From: Flavihumibacter petaseus NBRC 106054
Lineage (GTDB): Bacteria; Bacteroidota; Bacteroidia; Chitinophagales; Chitinophagaceae
Direction: 5' to 3'
Length of the DNA stretch: 64,000 nucleotides
NCBI RefSeq assembly: GCF_000974785.1
Contig: NZ_BBWV01000002.1
Coordinates: 992,001 to 1,056,000 of the forward strand
The notes beneath the pieces are model-generated. The model made no database searches. It was not told the origin of the DNA and saw only the letters and a program-made list of their open reading frames with translations. A program made the translations under genes and the position numbers. This document shows, one piece after another, positions 7,956-16,017 of the stretch (its first letter is position 1; each line of letters opens with the position of its first letter).

Positions 7956-8700
7956 GCTGATCAGGAACGCAATATTGACCAGCGACAGGGTCAACAAACT
8001 TTCGTTCCCTGCAGAGGTATTTTTCAGAAGGCTAATGCATGTAGCTGACGACTACGGTAGATACGACGCGAGGCCGTCGGTCCTGAGAGTCGCACTGTAT
8101 CCCCTTAAAATCGAAAAGGTGTCAGAATCGGACGTAGTCAAGTGGATGACTGAGTGTGTCAACGCGGGGCTCGTAAGGCAGTACACGGTCGATGAGAAAA
8201 ATTATCTCCTGATAGAGCGATTTGGTCAAAGAATGCGTACCAAAAAAAGCCGGTATCCTGATCCTCATGGAGTTATGGAGGAATCGGCGGCGGATGGCGG
8301 CGAAGTGCAGCAACATGCGGCAACTGGCAGCAACAAATTACAAAATGTCGGAAGAGAAGTAGAAGGGAAGAGAAGTAGAAGAGAAGAGAAAGTGGCGGAT
8401 AAACCGCCCATGCTCAAAGGAAAAAGTTTAGAAGACAGGGAACAGGAATTCTATGTTGAGCTGGCCAGCTATGTACAGACCTACGGAAAGGAAATGATCA
8501 GGAAGTTTTATGACTACTGGCGCGAGCCCAATAAATCGCGATCGAAAATGCGATGGGAGCAGGAACGTACCTGGGAGCTAAAGCTTCGCCTGATCAAATG
8601 GGAGGAACGGGACGCAAGTTTCAACCGGGGGAAATCAGAAAGACCAGTGGACGGGCTGACGATCAACGAAAAAATTAAGGCTGCCAGCAAGGCGAACTGA
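7939..8700 (+). CDS. Phage replication initiator-like / replisome-organiser-like protein
   Basis: The frame is open from 7873 but the natural start is the ATG at 7939 (MATEARLIRNAILTSDRV), which gives 253 residues and a much smaller overlap with the upstream gene. Residues 15-95 look like the winged-helix N-terminal domain of phage replication proteins that precede DnaB: FFRRLMHVADDYGRYDARP, LYPLK and a conserved ERFGQR strand. The middle is a charged linker, and the C-terminal part (WREPNKSRSKMRWEQERTWELKLRL) is like DnaD-type or helicase-loader tails. It probably binds the phage origin and loads the DnaB encoded 2 bases further on. Confidence 0.7.
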   Translation: MATEARLIRNAILTSDRVNKLSFPAEVFFRRLMHVADDYGRYDARPSVLRVALYPLKIEKVSESDVVKWMTECVNAGLVRQYTVDEKNYLLIERFGQRMRTKKSRYPDPHGVMEESAADGGEVQQHAATGSNKLQNVGREVEGKRSRREEKVADKPPMLKGKSLEDREQEFYVELASYVQTYGKEMIRKFYDYWREPNKSRSKMRWEQERTWELKLRLIKWEERDASFNRGKSERPVDGLTINEKIKAASKAN

Positions 8701-8702
8701 TT

Positions 8703-10214
8703 ATGGATCTGACGAACATAAATAAAAGCAGGAAGGACAGGAGACCCGCCGGATCGGTTGATCTCACCACGATGGTTTACGGGAAAGTTCCACCACAAGC
8801 GAAGGACCTGGAAGAAGCTATCCTTGGTGCGATCATGCTGGAAAGCCGCGCATTTGATACGGTTTCCGAAATCCTGCAGCCCGATCGATTTTATGTGAAT
8901 GCGCATGAGCTGATCTTCCGGGCAATGCAGAACCTGGCTCAGAAGAGCGTGCCGATCGACATCATGACGGTTACTGAGCAGCTGAGAAAGCAAGAGCAGC
9001 TTGAAATGGTTGGCGGGCCCTATTACGTGACGAAGCTGACAAATACGGTTGTTTCCTCTGCAAACCTGGAGGCGCACTGCCGGATCGTCCTGGAAATGTA
9101 CATGAAGCGGGAAGTGATCCGACTGGGTGGCCAGTTTGTGGGTGATGGTTACGATGACGCTGTGGATGTGTTTGACCTGATTGATCGTGTGGAGACCGAT
9201 ATCATGGCTCTGAGTACGTCCACTGTAAAAACTGACTTCCGGCCAATTTCTTCCGGATTGGTAAAGGTGGTTCACCAGATGGAGGATATCCGCCACCGGC
9301 CAGAGGCTCTTACAGGTGTGACGTCCGGATTTCCGGAGGTGGATCGGTGCACCAATGGGTGGCAGAAAACGGATTTGATTATCCTGGCTGCCCGGCCATC
9401 GGTAGGGAAAACCGCATTCGCATTGAACCTGGCCAGAAACGCTGCCATGGCACCGGATCCTGTGGGAGTGGGATTGTTCTCGCTCGAAATGAGTGAATCA
9501 CAGCTGGTGCAGCGGATCCTTTCAGCGGAAAGCGGAATCTTTTTGGAACGGATAAAGAACGGACGGTTGGACGATCACCATATGGCGCAGATCTATCACC
9601 GCGGTGTCGAGCGGCTTCACGAAGCGCCGATCTATATCGATGATTCAGCAGCCCTGAACATTTTCGAACTGAGGGCCAAAGCCAGGAGGATGAAAAACAA
9701 GTTCGATGTCGGTCTGATCATTATCGATTACCTGCAGCTGATGTCCGGCGACACCAACAAAAGTGACAACCGGGAAAGAGAGATCGCCAAAATATCCCGG
9801 GAATTGAAGCGCCTGGCGAAGGATCTGGAGGTCCCTCTGATTGCCCTCAGCCAGCTGAGTCGGGCGATTGAAAGTCGGGCCAGCCGTGAGCCTCAGTTGT
9901 CGGATTTACGGGAATCAGGAGCGATCGAACAGGATGCTGACCTGGTTGGATTTCTCTACCGGCCATCGGACAAGGAGATCATGGACGACAGGGAACTGGA
10001 AAACAAGGGAATGGTGAAGATAGCAAAGCACAGGAATGGTTCTCTGATGGATTTCGTGGGTGAGTTTCACGGCAATATCCAGAAGTGGACGAACCTGAAG
10101 GAAATGAGCAGATTTTCTTCCGGCCAGCATTCAAACATGAAACCTATATCTAGCCCATACGGCAACAGCCAGGGAAGTTTTTACGAAAAAGATGACGATG
10201 AGATATCGTTTTAA
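8703..10214 (+). CDS. dnaB: Replicative DNA helicase DnaB
   Basis: The 503-residue product is a full DnaB: an N-terminal helical domain (about residues 28-170, PPQAKDLEEAILGA), a linker, and a RecA-type motor with Walker A RPSVGKT (231-237), Walker B IIIDYLQLM (339-347) and the QLSRAIESR arginine region near 385. It unwinds DNA at the phage fork as a hexamer. It directly follows the initiator-like gene (2-base gap) in the order usual for phage replication modules. The C-terminal 60 residues are polar and species-specific. About 150 non-coding bases follow, the first real gap in the early operon. Confidence 0.93.
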   Translation: MDLTNINKSRKDRRPAGSVDLTTMVYGKVPPQAKDLEEAILGAIMLESRAFDTVSEILQPDRFYVNAHELIFRAMQNLAQKSVPIDIMTVTEQLRKQEQLEMVGGPYYVTKLTNTVVSSANLEAHCRIVLEMYMKREVIRLGGQFVGDGYDDAVDVFDLIDRVETDIMALSTSTVKTDFRPISSGLVKVVHQMEDIRHRPEALTGVTSGFPEVDRCTNGWQKTDLIILAARPSVGKTAFALNLARNAAMAPDPVGVGLFSLEMSESQLVQRILSAESGIFLERIKNGRLDDHHMAQIYHRGVERLHEAPIYIDDSAALNIFELRAKARRMKNKFDVGLIIIDYLQLMSGDTNKSDNREREIAKISRELKRLAKDLEVPLIALSQLSRAIESRASREPQLSDLRESGAIEQDADLVGFLYRPSDKEIMDDRELENKGMVKIAKHRNGSLMDFVGEFHGNIQKWTNLKEMSRFSSGQHSNMKPISSPYGNSQGSFYEKDDDEISF

Positions 10215-10361
10215 GCTCGAGAGATATCCTTCAGGAATTGATAAAAGGTGCTCGATTTGTAATAGATCTCGCGACTTAAATGCCAATGTGGCTGGATATG
10301 CTCCCGTTCCCATTTTAAGAAATCAAATAGCGGCATAGGCCGCAAAAATACAATTCATTTT

Positions 10362-10697
10362 ATGCCAAAGCAGCAGTTTCATTTCGCAGCGATCAGCAAA
10401 ATAATCCTCGAGCACGAAGAGGGGACGCCGACGTCCATTCTCAAAAGCACGGATCTCAGGCTGGAGGTTTCAGGCAACCTCGACCGGTCAGTATACCTGG
10501 ACGGCCGAGGGATGCCACGGCGCGATGCCCTGAAGCCCATTACGCAGGCATTGCTTTCGGGCCTGACGCTTAACATCGCCATGGGCCATGAAAAGGGTTG
10601 GTGGAAAGACCACGAGCATATACAGTACATCATTGAACAGCTGCAGCGACAGTTCGTGGCTCAGAAAGAGACCGGTGAAGGAATGATGGAATACTAA
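10362..10697 (+). CDS. Hypothetical phage protein
   Basis: A 111-residue protein with no recognised domain. It has a strand-rich N-terminal half and an amphipathic C-terminal helix (residues 80-105, IQYIIEQLQRQFVAQKE). It starts 147 bases after dnaB and ends 2 bases before an MmcB-like gene, so it heads a second early gene block. Confidence 0.55.
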   Translation: MPKQQFHFAAISKIILEHEEGTPTSILKSTDLRLEVSGNLDRSVYLDGRGMPRRDALKPITQALLSGLTLNIAMGHEKGWWKDHEHIQYIIEQLQRQFVAQKETGEGMMEY

Positions 10698-10699
10698 GC

Positions 10700-11389
10700 A
10701 TGGAACCTAATAATAAGTCATCGATGACGGAGGCCGATATTCAGAGAAAGCTGCGCAATTTGTTTGCCGATAACAGCTACCACCTGTACAACCAGTACAT
10801 CATAAAAGAAGGCTGGGAGAGCGACTATTTCAGTGTGACCAGGGCAGGATTGATTGTAGAATGCGAAGTGAAAATAAGCAGATCTGACTTCTTTGCAGAT
10901 TTTAAAAAGCCCAAACACCGATACTACCAGGCGCTGGTGGCAGGGAAAAGCCATGTTGTCGATGATCTCGGCCGGTGGGATTATGCTGGTGATATTATTT
11001 GTTCTTTTCAAAAAGGGGTGCTTAATATGAAGGGATCGAATTGGGGATACAGACGTGGTCCAATAGGAAGATGGACCCCTGTTCACGAGTTCTACCAGGC
11101 GGATATCCGACATGAGAAAGTTCAATTGCGGGCGCCGTGTCACTCAATCCGGATCCGGCAGTTCGATGAAATGCATTTACCCCACCGGTTCATGTTTGCT
11201 GTTCCTAAAGGACTGATCCGTATGGATGAAGTGCCTCCATACGCCGGCCTGATTGAAGTCGATGAAGCAGAAACATTGGTGACAAGGCGCGGGCCGGTCC
11301 TCCATAAAAGGAAGAATCCGCCGCACCTGTGGAAAACCATTTTGGATAAATATTACTTCAAACATTCGCAATTGATAACAAACCCGTAA
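10700..11389 (+). CDS. MmcB-like PD-(D/E)XK nuclease
   Basis: Residues 10-75 fit the MmcB-like DNA repair nuclease core: D42 in ESDYFSV, the strand GLIVECEVK with E56-V-K58 as the (D/E)xK pair, then SRSDFFADFKK-x-KHRYYQ, a conserved signature of the family. The C-terminal half contains PHRFMFAVPKGLI and a two-strand finish. Members are thought to act in DNA repair or as phage nucleases. The protein lies among small early genes that modify or protect DNA. The assignment rests on motif recognition. Confidence 0.7.
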   Translation: MEPNNKSSMTEADIQRKLRNLFADNSYHLYNQYIIKEGWESDYFSVTRAGLIVECEVKISRSDFFADFKKPKHRYYQALVAGKSHVVDDLGRWDYAGDIICSFQKGVLNMKGSNWGYRRGPIGRWTPVHEFYQADIRHEKVQLRAPCHSIRIRQFDEMHLPHRFMFAVPKGLIRMDEVPPYAGLIEVDEAETLVTRRGPVLHKRKNPPHLWKTILDKYYFKHSQLITNP

Positions 11390-11396
11390 TCGTAAA

Positions 11397-12062
11397 ATGA
11401 AGCAGACACCGATACTTTTTTCAACGCCGATGGTTCAGGCGATCCTGAACGGACGGAAAACGCAAACCCGTAGAGTGGTGAAAGGCACTGCCCTGGAATG
11501 GTTGGATCGAGACGGGTTTGTTAAAGAATATGTGGCACTTCCAAAGAACGAACTGTGCCCTTACGGCAACCCAGGTGACTTTCTATGGGTTCGGGAAGAG
11601 TTTTATCAGATTGGTCACTGGAAGGAGGTTCCAGGTGTAAAGACCAAGACCGGCAAGATGAAATGGAAGTTTGTTCCCGACAATGGTGAGATCAGATATT
11701 CCGACAATCGGCCGGAAACTTTTCGAAAAGGCCGACATCACAAAGACCCATCTACTTCGGTTTGGCATAAGCGCCTTGCCAGGTTCATGCCTCGTTCGGC
11801 CTGCCGTTTGTTCCTGAAAGTAACCAATATACGTGTAGAACGGTTGCAGGATATCAGCACCGAAGATGTTCGGAAGGAAGGTGCCGGGCAAAACGTACGA
11901 CAAATGTCGCTTTATGGTCTTGACGCAAAGGGAATCAGGGAGGTGTACGCAACTCACTTTAGTATCCTTTGGACATCCATCAACGGTGAAGAATCCTGGA
12001 ATAGCAATCCGTGGGTATGGGTGGTATCATTCGAAAGAACAGATAAACCGGAATCATTTTAA
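11397..12062 (+). CDS. ASCH-like phage protein
   Basis: The 221-residue protein has the pattern of a phage family related to the ASCH/PUA-like fold: an opening PILFSTPMVQAILNGRKTQTRRV (residues 4-26), GNPGDFLWVREEF, the middle MPRSACRLFLKVTNIRVERLQDIS and the ending SWNSNPWVWVVSFE. ASCH domains are proposed to bind RNA or nucleotides; the function in phages is unknown. It stands alone with short gaps on both sides (7 and 29 bases). Confidence 0.75.
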   Translation: MKQTPILFSTPMVQAILNGRKTQTRRVVKGTALEWLDRDGFVKEYVALPKNELCPYGNPGDFLWVREEFYQIGHWKEVPGVKTKTGKMKWKFVPDNGEIRYSDNRPETFRKGRHHKDPSTSVWHKRLARFMPRSACRLFLKVTNIRVERLQDISTEDVRKEGAGQNVRQMSLYGLDAKGIREVYATHFSILWTSINGEESWNSNPWVWVVSFERTDKPESF

Positions 12063-12091
12063 CCCCTCCCGGCGGGCAGTCGGGACAATAT

Positions 12092-12691
12092 ATGAACGAA
12101 ACTATTGAAACGTATCCCCTCTGTTGGCCTACCGGGTACAAACGGACGCCAAACGGCCAGAGAGCATCGTCAAGGTTTGATCAGACCTACGATAAAGCTC
12201 AGCGGTTCATGAGAATGGAAGTTGAGCGCCTGGGTGGCAAGGATCTGATTGTATCAACGAATCTGCGGGTAAGGAAAGATGGCCTTTTGTATGCCGATGA
12301 GCTCAACCGACGAATTGATGATCCCGGCGTTGCCATCTACTTCAAGTACAAAGGGAAAGTGGTAGCCATGTGCGCGGATCAGTATCTCAGAATCTGGGAA
12401 AACATGTATGCCCTTGGCAAAGGCATCGAGGCATTGCGCGGAATGGAGCGCTGGGGAGTGAGTGAGTTCCTGGATAGGGCATTTACTGGATTTACCGCTC
12501 TTCCGGAGGCTACCCCTGGAAAGGATATATGGGGAATCCTGGGGCTTTCGTCCAGGCCCGAATATAGTGAGATCGTTCGCGTTCAGTATCGAAAGCTGGC
12601 CAAGGAACGGCATCCGGACCAAGGGGGCTCTGATGCCGCCTTTCAAGAGCTGGTTGATGCATTTAATAGAGCAATTCAAACATATGAATAA
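12092..12691 (+). CDS. J-domain (DnaJ-like) phage protein
   Basis: The C-terminal 55 residues are a J domain: DIWGILGLSS, then helix II with the HPD triad at 174-176 in KLAKERHPDQGG, and helix III AFQELVDAFNRAI. The first 140 residues are of unknown fold. J domains stimulate the ATPase of host DnaK, which several phages use in replication initiation or head assembly. Here the J domain is C-terminal, the reverse of classical DnaJ. The last base overlaps the start of the next gene. Confidence 0.85.
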   Translation: MNETIETYPLCWPTGYKRTPNGQRASSRFDQTYDKAQRFMRMEVERLGGKDLIVSTNLRVRKDGLLYADELNRRIDDPGVAIYFKYKGKVVAMCADQYLRIWENMYALGKGIEALRGMERWGVSEFLDRAFTGFTALPEATPGKDIWGILGLSSRPEYSEIVRVQYRKLAKERHPDQGGSDAAFQELVDAFNRAIQTYE

Positions 12692-13083
12692 TGGACTACA
12701 AACAATTTGAAGGACATACGCCGGGACCCTGGTTCCCGGTTGAGTTCGGCGGTTACTGGAATATCCACGATGAACCTTTCTACGAGGGAACCAACCTTTT
12801 AGATAAGGAAAGCTCCGATCAGGCTGATGTAAATGCGAAGCTCGCTGCCGCCGCGACACAACTTTTATCCCGCTGCATCGAACTGGAGAGGTGGAAAGCT
12901 GAGGCAACTATTGTTCAGCATAGGTGGGACAGAGTTTTAGATGCTGCGCAAAAATCCCCTGCATTCAAACTTGGCTGCGATATTCCTTCCAGAGTAGCCG
13001 AAATGATCGAGGAGAACAAAAGGCTGATGGAGGCGCTGGATGCAATGCTTACCACATTAGAATCATTGAAGGCTGCGAAGTAA
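12691..13083 (+). CDS. Hypothetical phage protein, HTPGPW-type
   Basis: The 130-residue protein opens with the HTPGPW motif (residues 9-14) and a later ANAKLAAAATQLL-like stretch (47-60), a combination common in small phage proteins of unknown function. The C-terminal 40 residues form a helix rich in E/L/M (VAEMIEENKRLMEALDAML), probably a coiled coil. No activity can be assigned. Confidence 0.65.
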   Translation: MDYKQFEGHTPGPWFPVEFGGYWNIHDEPFYEGTNLLDKESSDQADVNAKLAAAATQLLSRCIELERWKAEATIVQHRWDRVLDAAQKSPAFKLGCDIPSRVAEMIEENKRLMEALDAMLTTLESLKAAK

Positions 13084-13113
13084 CGCCCGCGCCGCACTAA
13101 TAAATGGAGAGGT

Positions 13114-13440
13114 ATGAGAAAAATTACACTTGGTGAATTCCTTAAACAGCGACGCGAAGCCGCAGGACTTACCTTAAGGCAGATCGAGGAAGGTGCAGGG
13201 GTATCCAATCCATACCTGAGCCAATTGGAAAACGGGAAGATTAAACGACCATCAGTCAATATTCTGTATAAGGTGTGTTCTTTTTTGGGGATAGACTTTG
13301 ACGAAGTTCTTTTTTATGCTGGATTGATCGACGAACATCCGGCTTTCAGTGACACCCAAAATATCACCGCTGAAGAACAACAACAGCTTTTGGAGTATTT
13401 GGAATTTCTCCGTTCAAAGAAAAACACAATTAAGCCATGA
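13114..13440 (+). CDS. XRE-family helix-turn-helix regulator
   Basis: Residues 5-65 form an XRE/Cro-type HTH: LGEFLKQRREAAGLTLRQIEEGAGVSNPYLSQLENG, followed by PSVNILYKVCSFLGI. The C-terminal segment (TAEEQQQLLEYLEFLRSKK) is a helix that may dimerise. It is a repressor or activator candidate within the early block and one of three phage HTH proteins in the window that could bind the late dyads. A purine-rich GGAGAGG lies almost against the ATG. The stop overlaps the next start (ATGA). Confidence 0.85.
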   Translation: MRKITLGEFLKQRREAAGLTLRQIEEGAGVSNPYLSQLENGKIKRPSVNILYKVCSFLGIDFDEVLFYAGLIDEHPAFSDTQNITAEEQQQLLEYLEFLRSKKNTIKP

Positions 13441-13775
13441 AAAGTGTCACCCTATTCCTCCTCCTCCTTGCCGGGTGCCAGGTACAGGCGCAGAATAAAC
13501 CGGCTACCGTCGACGGGGAGACGAACCATGTAAGGGTATTCGCCTGGAAGTTCTGGAATGGTAACGACAGGAATGTCGCGACCATCCCGGATACGTCCCG
13601 CGCCATGATCACTGTTAGCCATAAGATCCGGTATAATAAAACCTTCAGATTCCCGGGCTATATCGTCCATAATGGTGGACGCCGGACCATTTTCGATGAA
13701 TGCTGGCACAAGCTGCCGGAGACCTGGGCAGTCAAAAAAATTGAGAAACAGTTAAATCAACAAATATGCAATTAG
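13437..13775 (+). CDS. Small putative lipoprotein
   Basis: The 112-residue protein starts with a lipoprotein signal (MKSVTLFLLLLAGC): hydrophobic run and lipobox LAGC with the Cys at 14, then QVQAQ. An alternative reading is a signal-peptidase I site at QAQ. The mature part is basic, beta-rich and of unknown family. A membrane-anchored product in the early region could act in exclusion of other phages; this is only a guess. It overlaps the upstream regulator by 4 bases and the next gene by 10. Confidence 0.6.
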   Translation: MKSVTLFLLLLAGCQVQAQNKPATVDGETNHVRVFAWKFWNGNDRNVATIPDTSRAMITVSHKIRYNKTFRFPGYIVHNGGRRTIFDECWHKLPETWAVKKIEKQLNQQICN

Positions 13776-14455
13776 AAGCTGTAGTTCAGACCGAACTGAA
13801 CACAATGGTTGAAAACGGCACCATTGAAAAAATTATCCGGGAAAAGCTCACCAAGACTCTAAACGATGTCATTGAAGAATCCCTCCGATCCTGGTCGGAT
13901 TTTGGAAAAAAGCTAAAGGAAGCTGTCAATAAAGCCTTGGATATCGACCTGGAAAGGTTATCGGTACTTGACTATAATGAAATTGTTGTCAGGACGGTAA
14001 AGGAGCAGCTTGATGCATCGTTATTCAAGCATGTTCAGGGCCCGATCGCTGACCAGATCCGGTCGTACGTTGGTTTGCTGGAAAAGCAGGAATGGAAATT
14101 ATCGGAAATAATCCACAAGTTTATCTCCGAAGAGATCCTTGAGGGGAAGGACGGCTATGAGGATGGCGAGATCTACTGCGAAGTGAAAAAGTCTGAATAC
14201 GGTACAGTCACGATTATTTTTGATGAGACAGAAAAGTCGTGGTATGATTGTAAATATCGTCTGTACGCTGACAGCAAGGACGGCAAGGTGTTTTCTTTCG
14301 CTATCGGTGACAAGTATAGCCGGAAAGAAATTCGCGGGGATGTCAGGATTGATGGTGTACTTCATGGTTTTGACGGCTTCATATTCAAGCTCTATGCTAC
14401 CGGGGCGAAGATAATTTTGGATGAGCCGGAAACCTTCTGGTCTACCGGTGACTAA
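13766..14455 (+). CDS. Hypothetical phage protein
   Basis: The 229-residue protein is helical and charged in its first half (residues 1-110, several KL/EE repeats that could form a coiled coil) and beta-rich in the second half, where alternating aromatic and charged residues (EIYCEV, TVTIIF, KYRLYA) suggest a sandwich. No family is recognised. It overlaps its upstream neighbour by 10 bases and its stop overlaps a likely GTG start of a 40-residue protein. Confidence 0.6.
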   Translation: MQLEAVVQTELNTMVENGTIEKIIREKLTKTLNDVIEESLRSWSDFGKKLKEAVNKALDIDLERLSVLDYNEIVVRTVKEQLDASLFKHVQGPIADQIRSYVGLLEKQEWKLSEIIHKFISEEILEGKDGYEDGEIYCEVKKSEYGTVTIIFDETEKSWYDCKYRLYADSKDGKVFSFAIGDKYSRKEIRGDVRIDGVLHGFDGFIFKLYATGAKIILDEPETFWSTGD

Positions 14456-14570
14456 GAGATTGTTCCTGCGCAGAAAATACGGCACCGGCTCCGTACGGGG
14501 CGGGATTAGCACCAGAAGCGGCACAGGTGGCCTAAATACGCGGCGCGGGATTTGTAAATTCAGGTTATGA
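14448..14570 (+). CDS. Small basic protein (40 residues), GTG start
   Basis: A 40-codon frame starts at GTG within the stop region of the upstream gene (GGTGACTAA) and ends in TTATGA, overlapping the ATG of the next small gene. The product is Arg/Gly/Thr-rich (RRKYGTGSVRGG, STRSGTGG, NTRRG). The tight interlocking with both neighbours is what a real coupled phage gene looks like, and it fills an otherwise empty stretch. Evidence is context only, so confidence is moderate. Confidence 0.4.
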   Translation: MTKRLFLRRKYGTGSVRGGISTRSGTGGLNTRRGICKFRL

Positions 14571-14707
14571 TAGTAATAGTTTCCGATACCAAGACTTGCC
14601 CTGGCAGTCCAGAAGTCTCCATAACCATTTGCCGGTGGGAAAACGGCACAGCGGCCGAGACAGTTGTAAATATCCCAGTCGGCGAAACCATCTCCGTAAT
14701 CAGTTGA
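14567..14707 (+). CDS. Small hypothetical protein (46 residues)
   Basis: A 46-codon frame begins at an ATG overlapping the stop of the preceding small gene and ends 1 base before the next ATG at 14709. The product (MIVIVSDTKTCPGSPEVSIT, then a beta-like stretch ending TVVNIPVGETISVIS) looks like a compact beta protein with two Cys. Coding potential is supported by the position in a gap-free gene string. The family is unknown. Confidence 0.5.
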   Translation: MIVIVSDTKTCPGSPEVSITICRWENGTAAETVVNIPVGETISVIS

Positions 14708-14708
14708 C

Positions 14709-14936
14709 ATGAAATCCCCATTTGGAGAAAATATGAGGATTGCCAGGACAACCTGGGGATATACCCAGGAGCGTGCAGCTGAACTGATCGGTATCTCCCG
14801 GGCAAGCGTAGCTGCATATGAACTGTCGAACGCGCAACCATCTTTCGAAATACTCGAGAAGATCATTGAAGTGTACCGTATAGTCGATCTCAGCGACTTT
14901 ATTTTCGATCCTCATTACTTTTCTTCCCCACGTTAA
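14709..14936 (+). CDS. XRE-family helix-turn-helix protein
   Basis: A 75-residue protein that is nearly all HTH: MRIARTTWGYTQERAAELIGISRASVAAYELSNAQPSFEILEKII. It is the last gene before the late region and lies about 50 bases upstream of a late dyad element, so it is a good candidate for the factor that recognises the dyads or switches early to late expression. That link is inference from position. Confidence 0.8.
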   Translation: MKSPFGENMRIARTTWGYTQERAAELIGISRASVAAYELSNAQPSFEILEKIIEVYRIVDLSDFIFDPHYFSSPR

Positions 14937-14988
14937 CGCATCGAAAAGCGTTTTGCTATTGCCGTTAGCAATGAACGGCCCAACTGTT

Positions 14989-15012
14989 TGTGAAAGATAG
15001 GCAATAATTACA
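14989..15012 (-). promoter_or_regulatory. Late dyad element, copy 1 (before terminase block)
   Basis: Read on the minus strand the site is TGTAATT, 10 bases, TTTCACA, the same spacing as the other four copies. The motif is near-symmetric, so its orientation is ambiguous. It lies 22 bases before the ATG at 15035. The TAnnATTGCC box that follows other copies at +30 is not present here on either strand. Confidence 0.6.
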
Positions 15013-15034
15013 TCTTGCCCGTGAATCAGTTCTT

Positions 15035-15508
15035 ATGCAGAAAGTATCGGGCTTTTCTTCAAACGAATACCAGTTGATCGGGAAGCTTGTGGTAGAACGG
15101 GAACCCGCTTTTGCCGCCAACATCGTCAACTCCTTCCGGGTATCTCCAGCCAAAGAGAGAGACCTATCTAAAATCCCTCAGTTTTTCACATCGTACTGCC
15201 AGATGCGCGGAGTAGAGCAGGAGGCCCTGCTTGTTACCAGCGGCGACAGAACCAATAAACAGCTGATCCGGGTATTCGTGTCAGCCATCATGCGCTTGTA
15301 TTGCCCGGAGCTATCCCTGTTGGTCAAGTTCCAGATGAAGGTAAGGAGCGGCCTGGTACAGGGTATTCAGCGCACCATTAACCGGACGCTCAGTAACACC
15401 ACTGTCATGATCCGTCAGAACCTGATCCTGGAAACCGTATACGATGACTTCCGGGAAGATGTAGACGCAGCAGTTAACCATTTACTGGCATTAAATCCTG
15501 AGGTATGA
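15035..15508 (+). CDS. Hypothetical protein preceding terminase
   Basis: The 157-residue helical protein is the first gene of the late region and overlaps the small terminase start by 4 bases. No domain is recognised. It includes NKQLIRVFVSAIMRLYCPELS and a C-terminal acidic helix. The position suggests a role in switching to or starting packaging, perhaps as a regulator or packaging accessory. Confidence 0.6.
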   Translation: MQKVSGFSSNEYQLIGKLVVEREPAFAANIVNSFRVSPAKERDLSKIPQFFTSYCQMRGVEQEALLVTSGDRTNKQLIRVFVSAIMRLYCPELSLLVKFQMKVRSGLVQGIQRTINRTLSNTTVMIRQNLILETVYDDFREDVDAAVNHLLALNPEV

Positions 15509-16017
15509 AGACTGGACCAGCGAAAAAGCCCACGAAGAAACCGGTGAAGAAGGCAGCCAAGAAGAAGGCGCCGAAGAAGAAGCATGGGAGACCGGATCTA
15601 TACACTGAGGAGGTGGCCGCGAAAATCCTTCACCTGATCTCCACTACCGCGAAAGGCCTTTCCTCAATCTGCAAAAGCGATAAGTCACTCCCTTCTGACG
15701 AGACAGTGCGCAAATGGATCAATGAGGACCGCGAAGGTTTCCTTGGGAGGTACACGCGTGCGCGTGAGGAGCAGGCTGACTTACTGGCGGAGGAGATAGT
15801 GGGCATTTCCGATGAGGTTTCCAGGAAGAAAGCGCTCTCTCACGAGGCTGTGGCCGCGGCCAGACTGCGGATGGATGCCCGCAAATGGGTGGCGTCCAAA
15901 CTAAAGCCAAAAAAATACGGCGATAAAATCGACCATACTACTGACGGTGAATCACTTAACAAAGGATTCTTTGACTATTTAAAGCAGACATCGGGCAATG
16001 CCGGCAGCCAAGGTTAA
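15505..16017 (+). CDS. Terminase small subunit
   Basis: The 170-residue protein has a Lys-rich N-terminus (KK repeats, residues 5-28), then a Sf6-type small terminase: GRPDLYTEEVAAKILHLIS, an HTH with SLPSDETVRKWI, YTRAREEQADLLAEEIVGISDE and the diagnostic MDARKWVASKLKPKKYGDK. It recognises the phage packaging site and feeds DNA to the large subunit, whose start it overlaps by 20 bases. Confidence 0.88.
   Translation: MKTGPAKKPTKKPVKKAAKKKAPKKKHGRPDLYTEEVAAKILHLISTTAKGLSSICKSDKSLPSDETVRKWINEDREGFLGRYTRAREEQADLLAEEIVGISDEVSRKKALSHEAVAAARLRMDARKWVASKLKPKKYGDKIDHTTDGESLNKGFFDYLKQTSGNAGSQG

Noticed and set aside
10131-10313. 60-codon minus-strand frame across the dnaB end and the following gap
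   Set aside because: Overlaps the coding end of dnaB in antisense and has no recognisable composition or neighbours.
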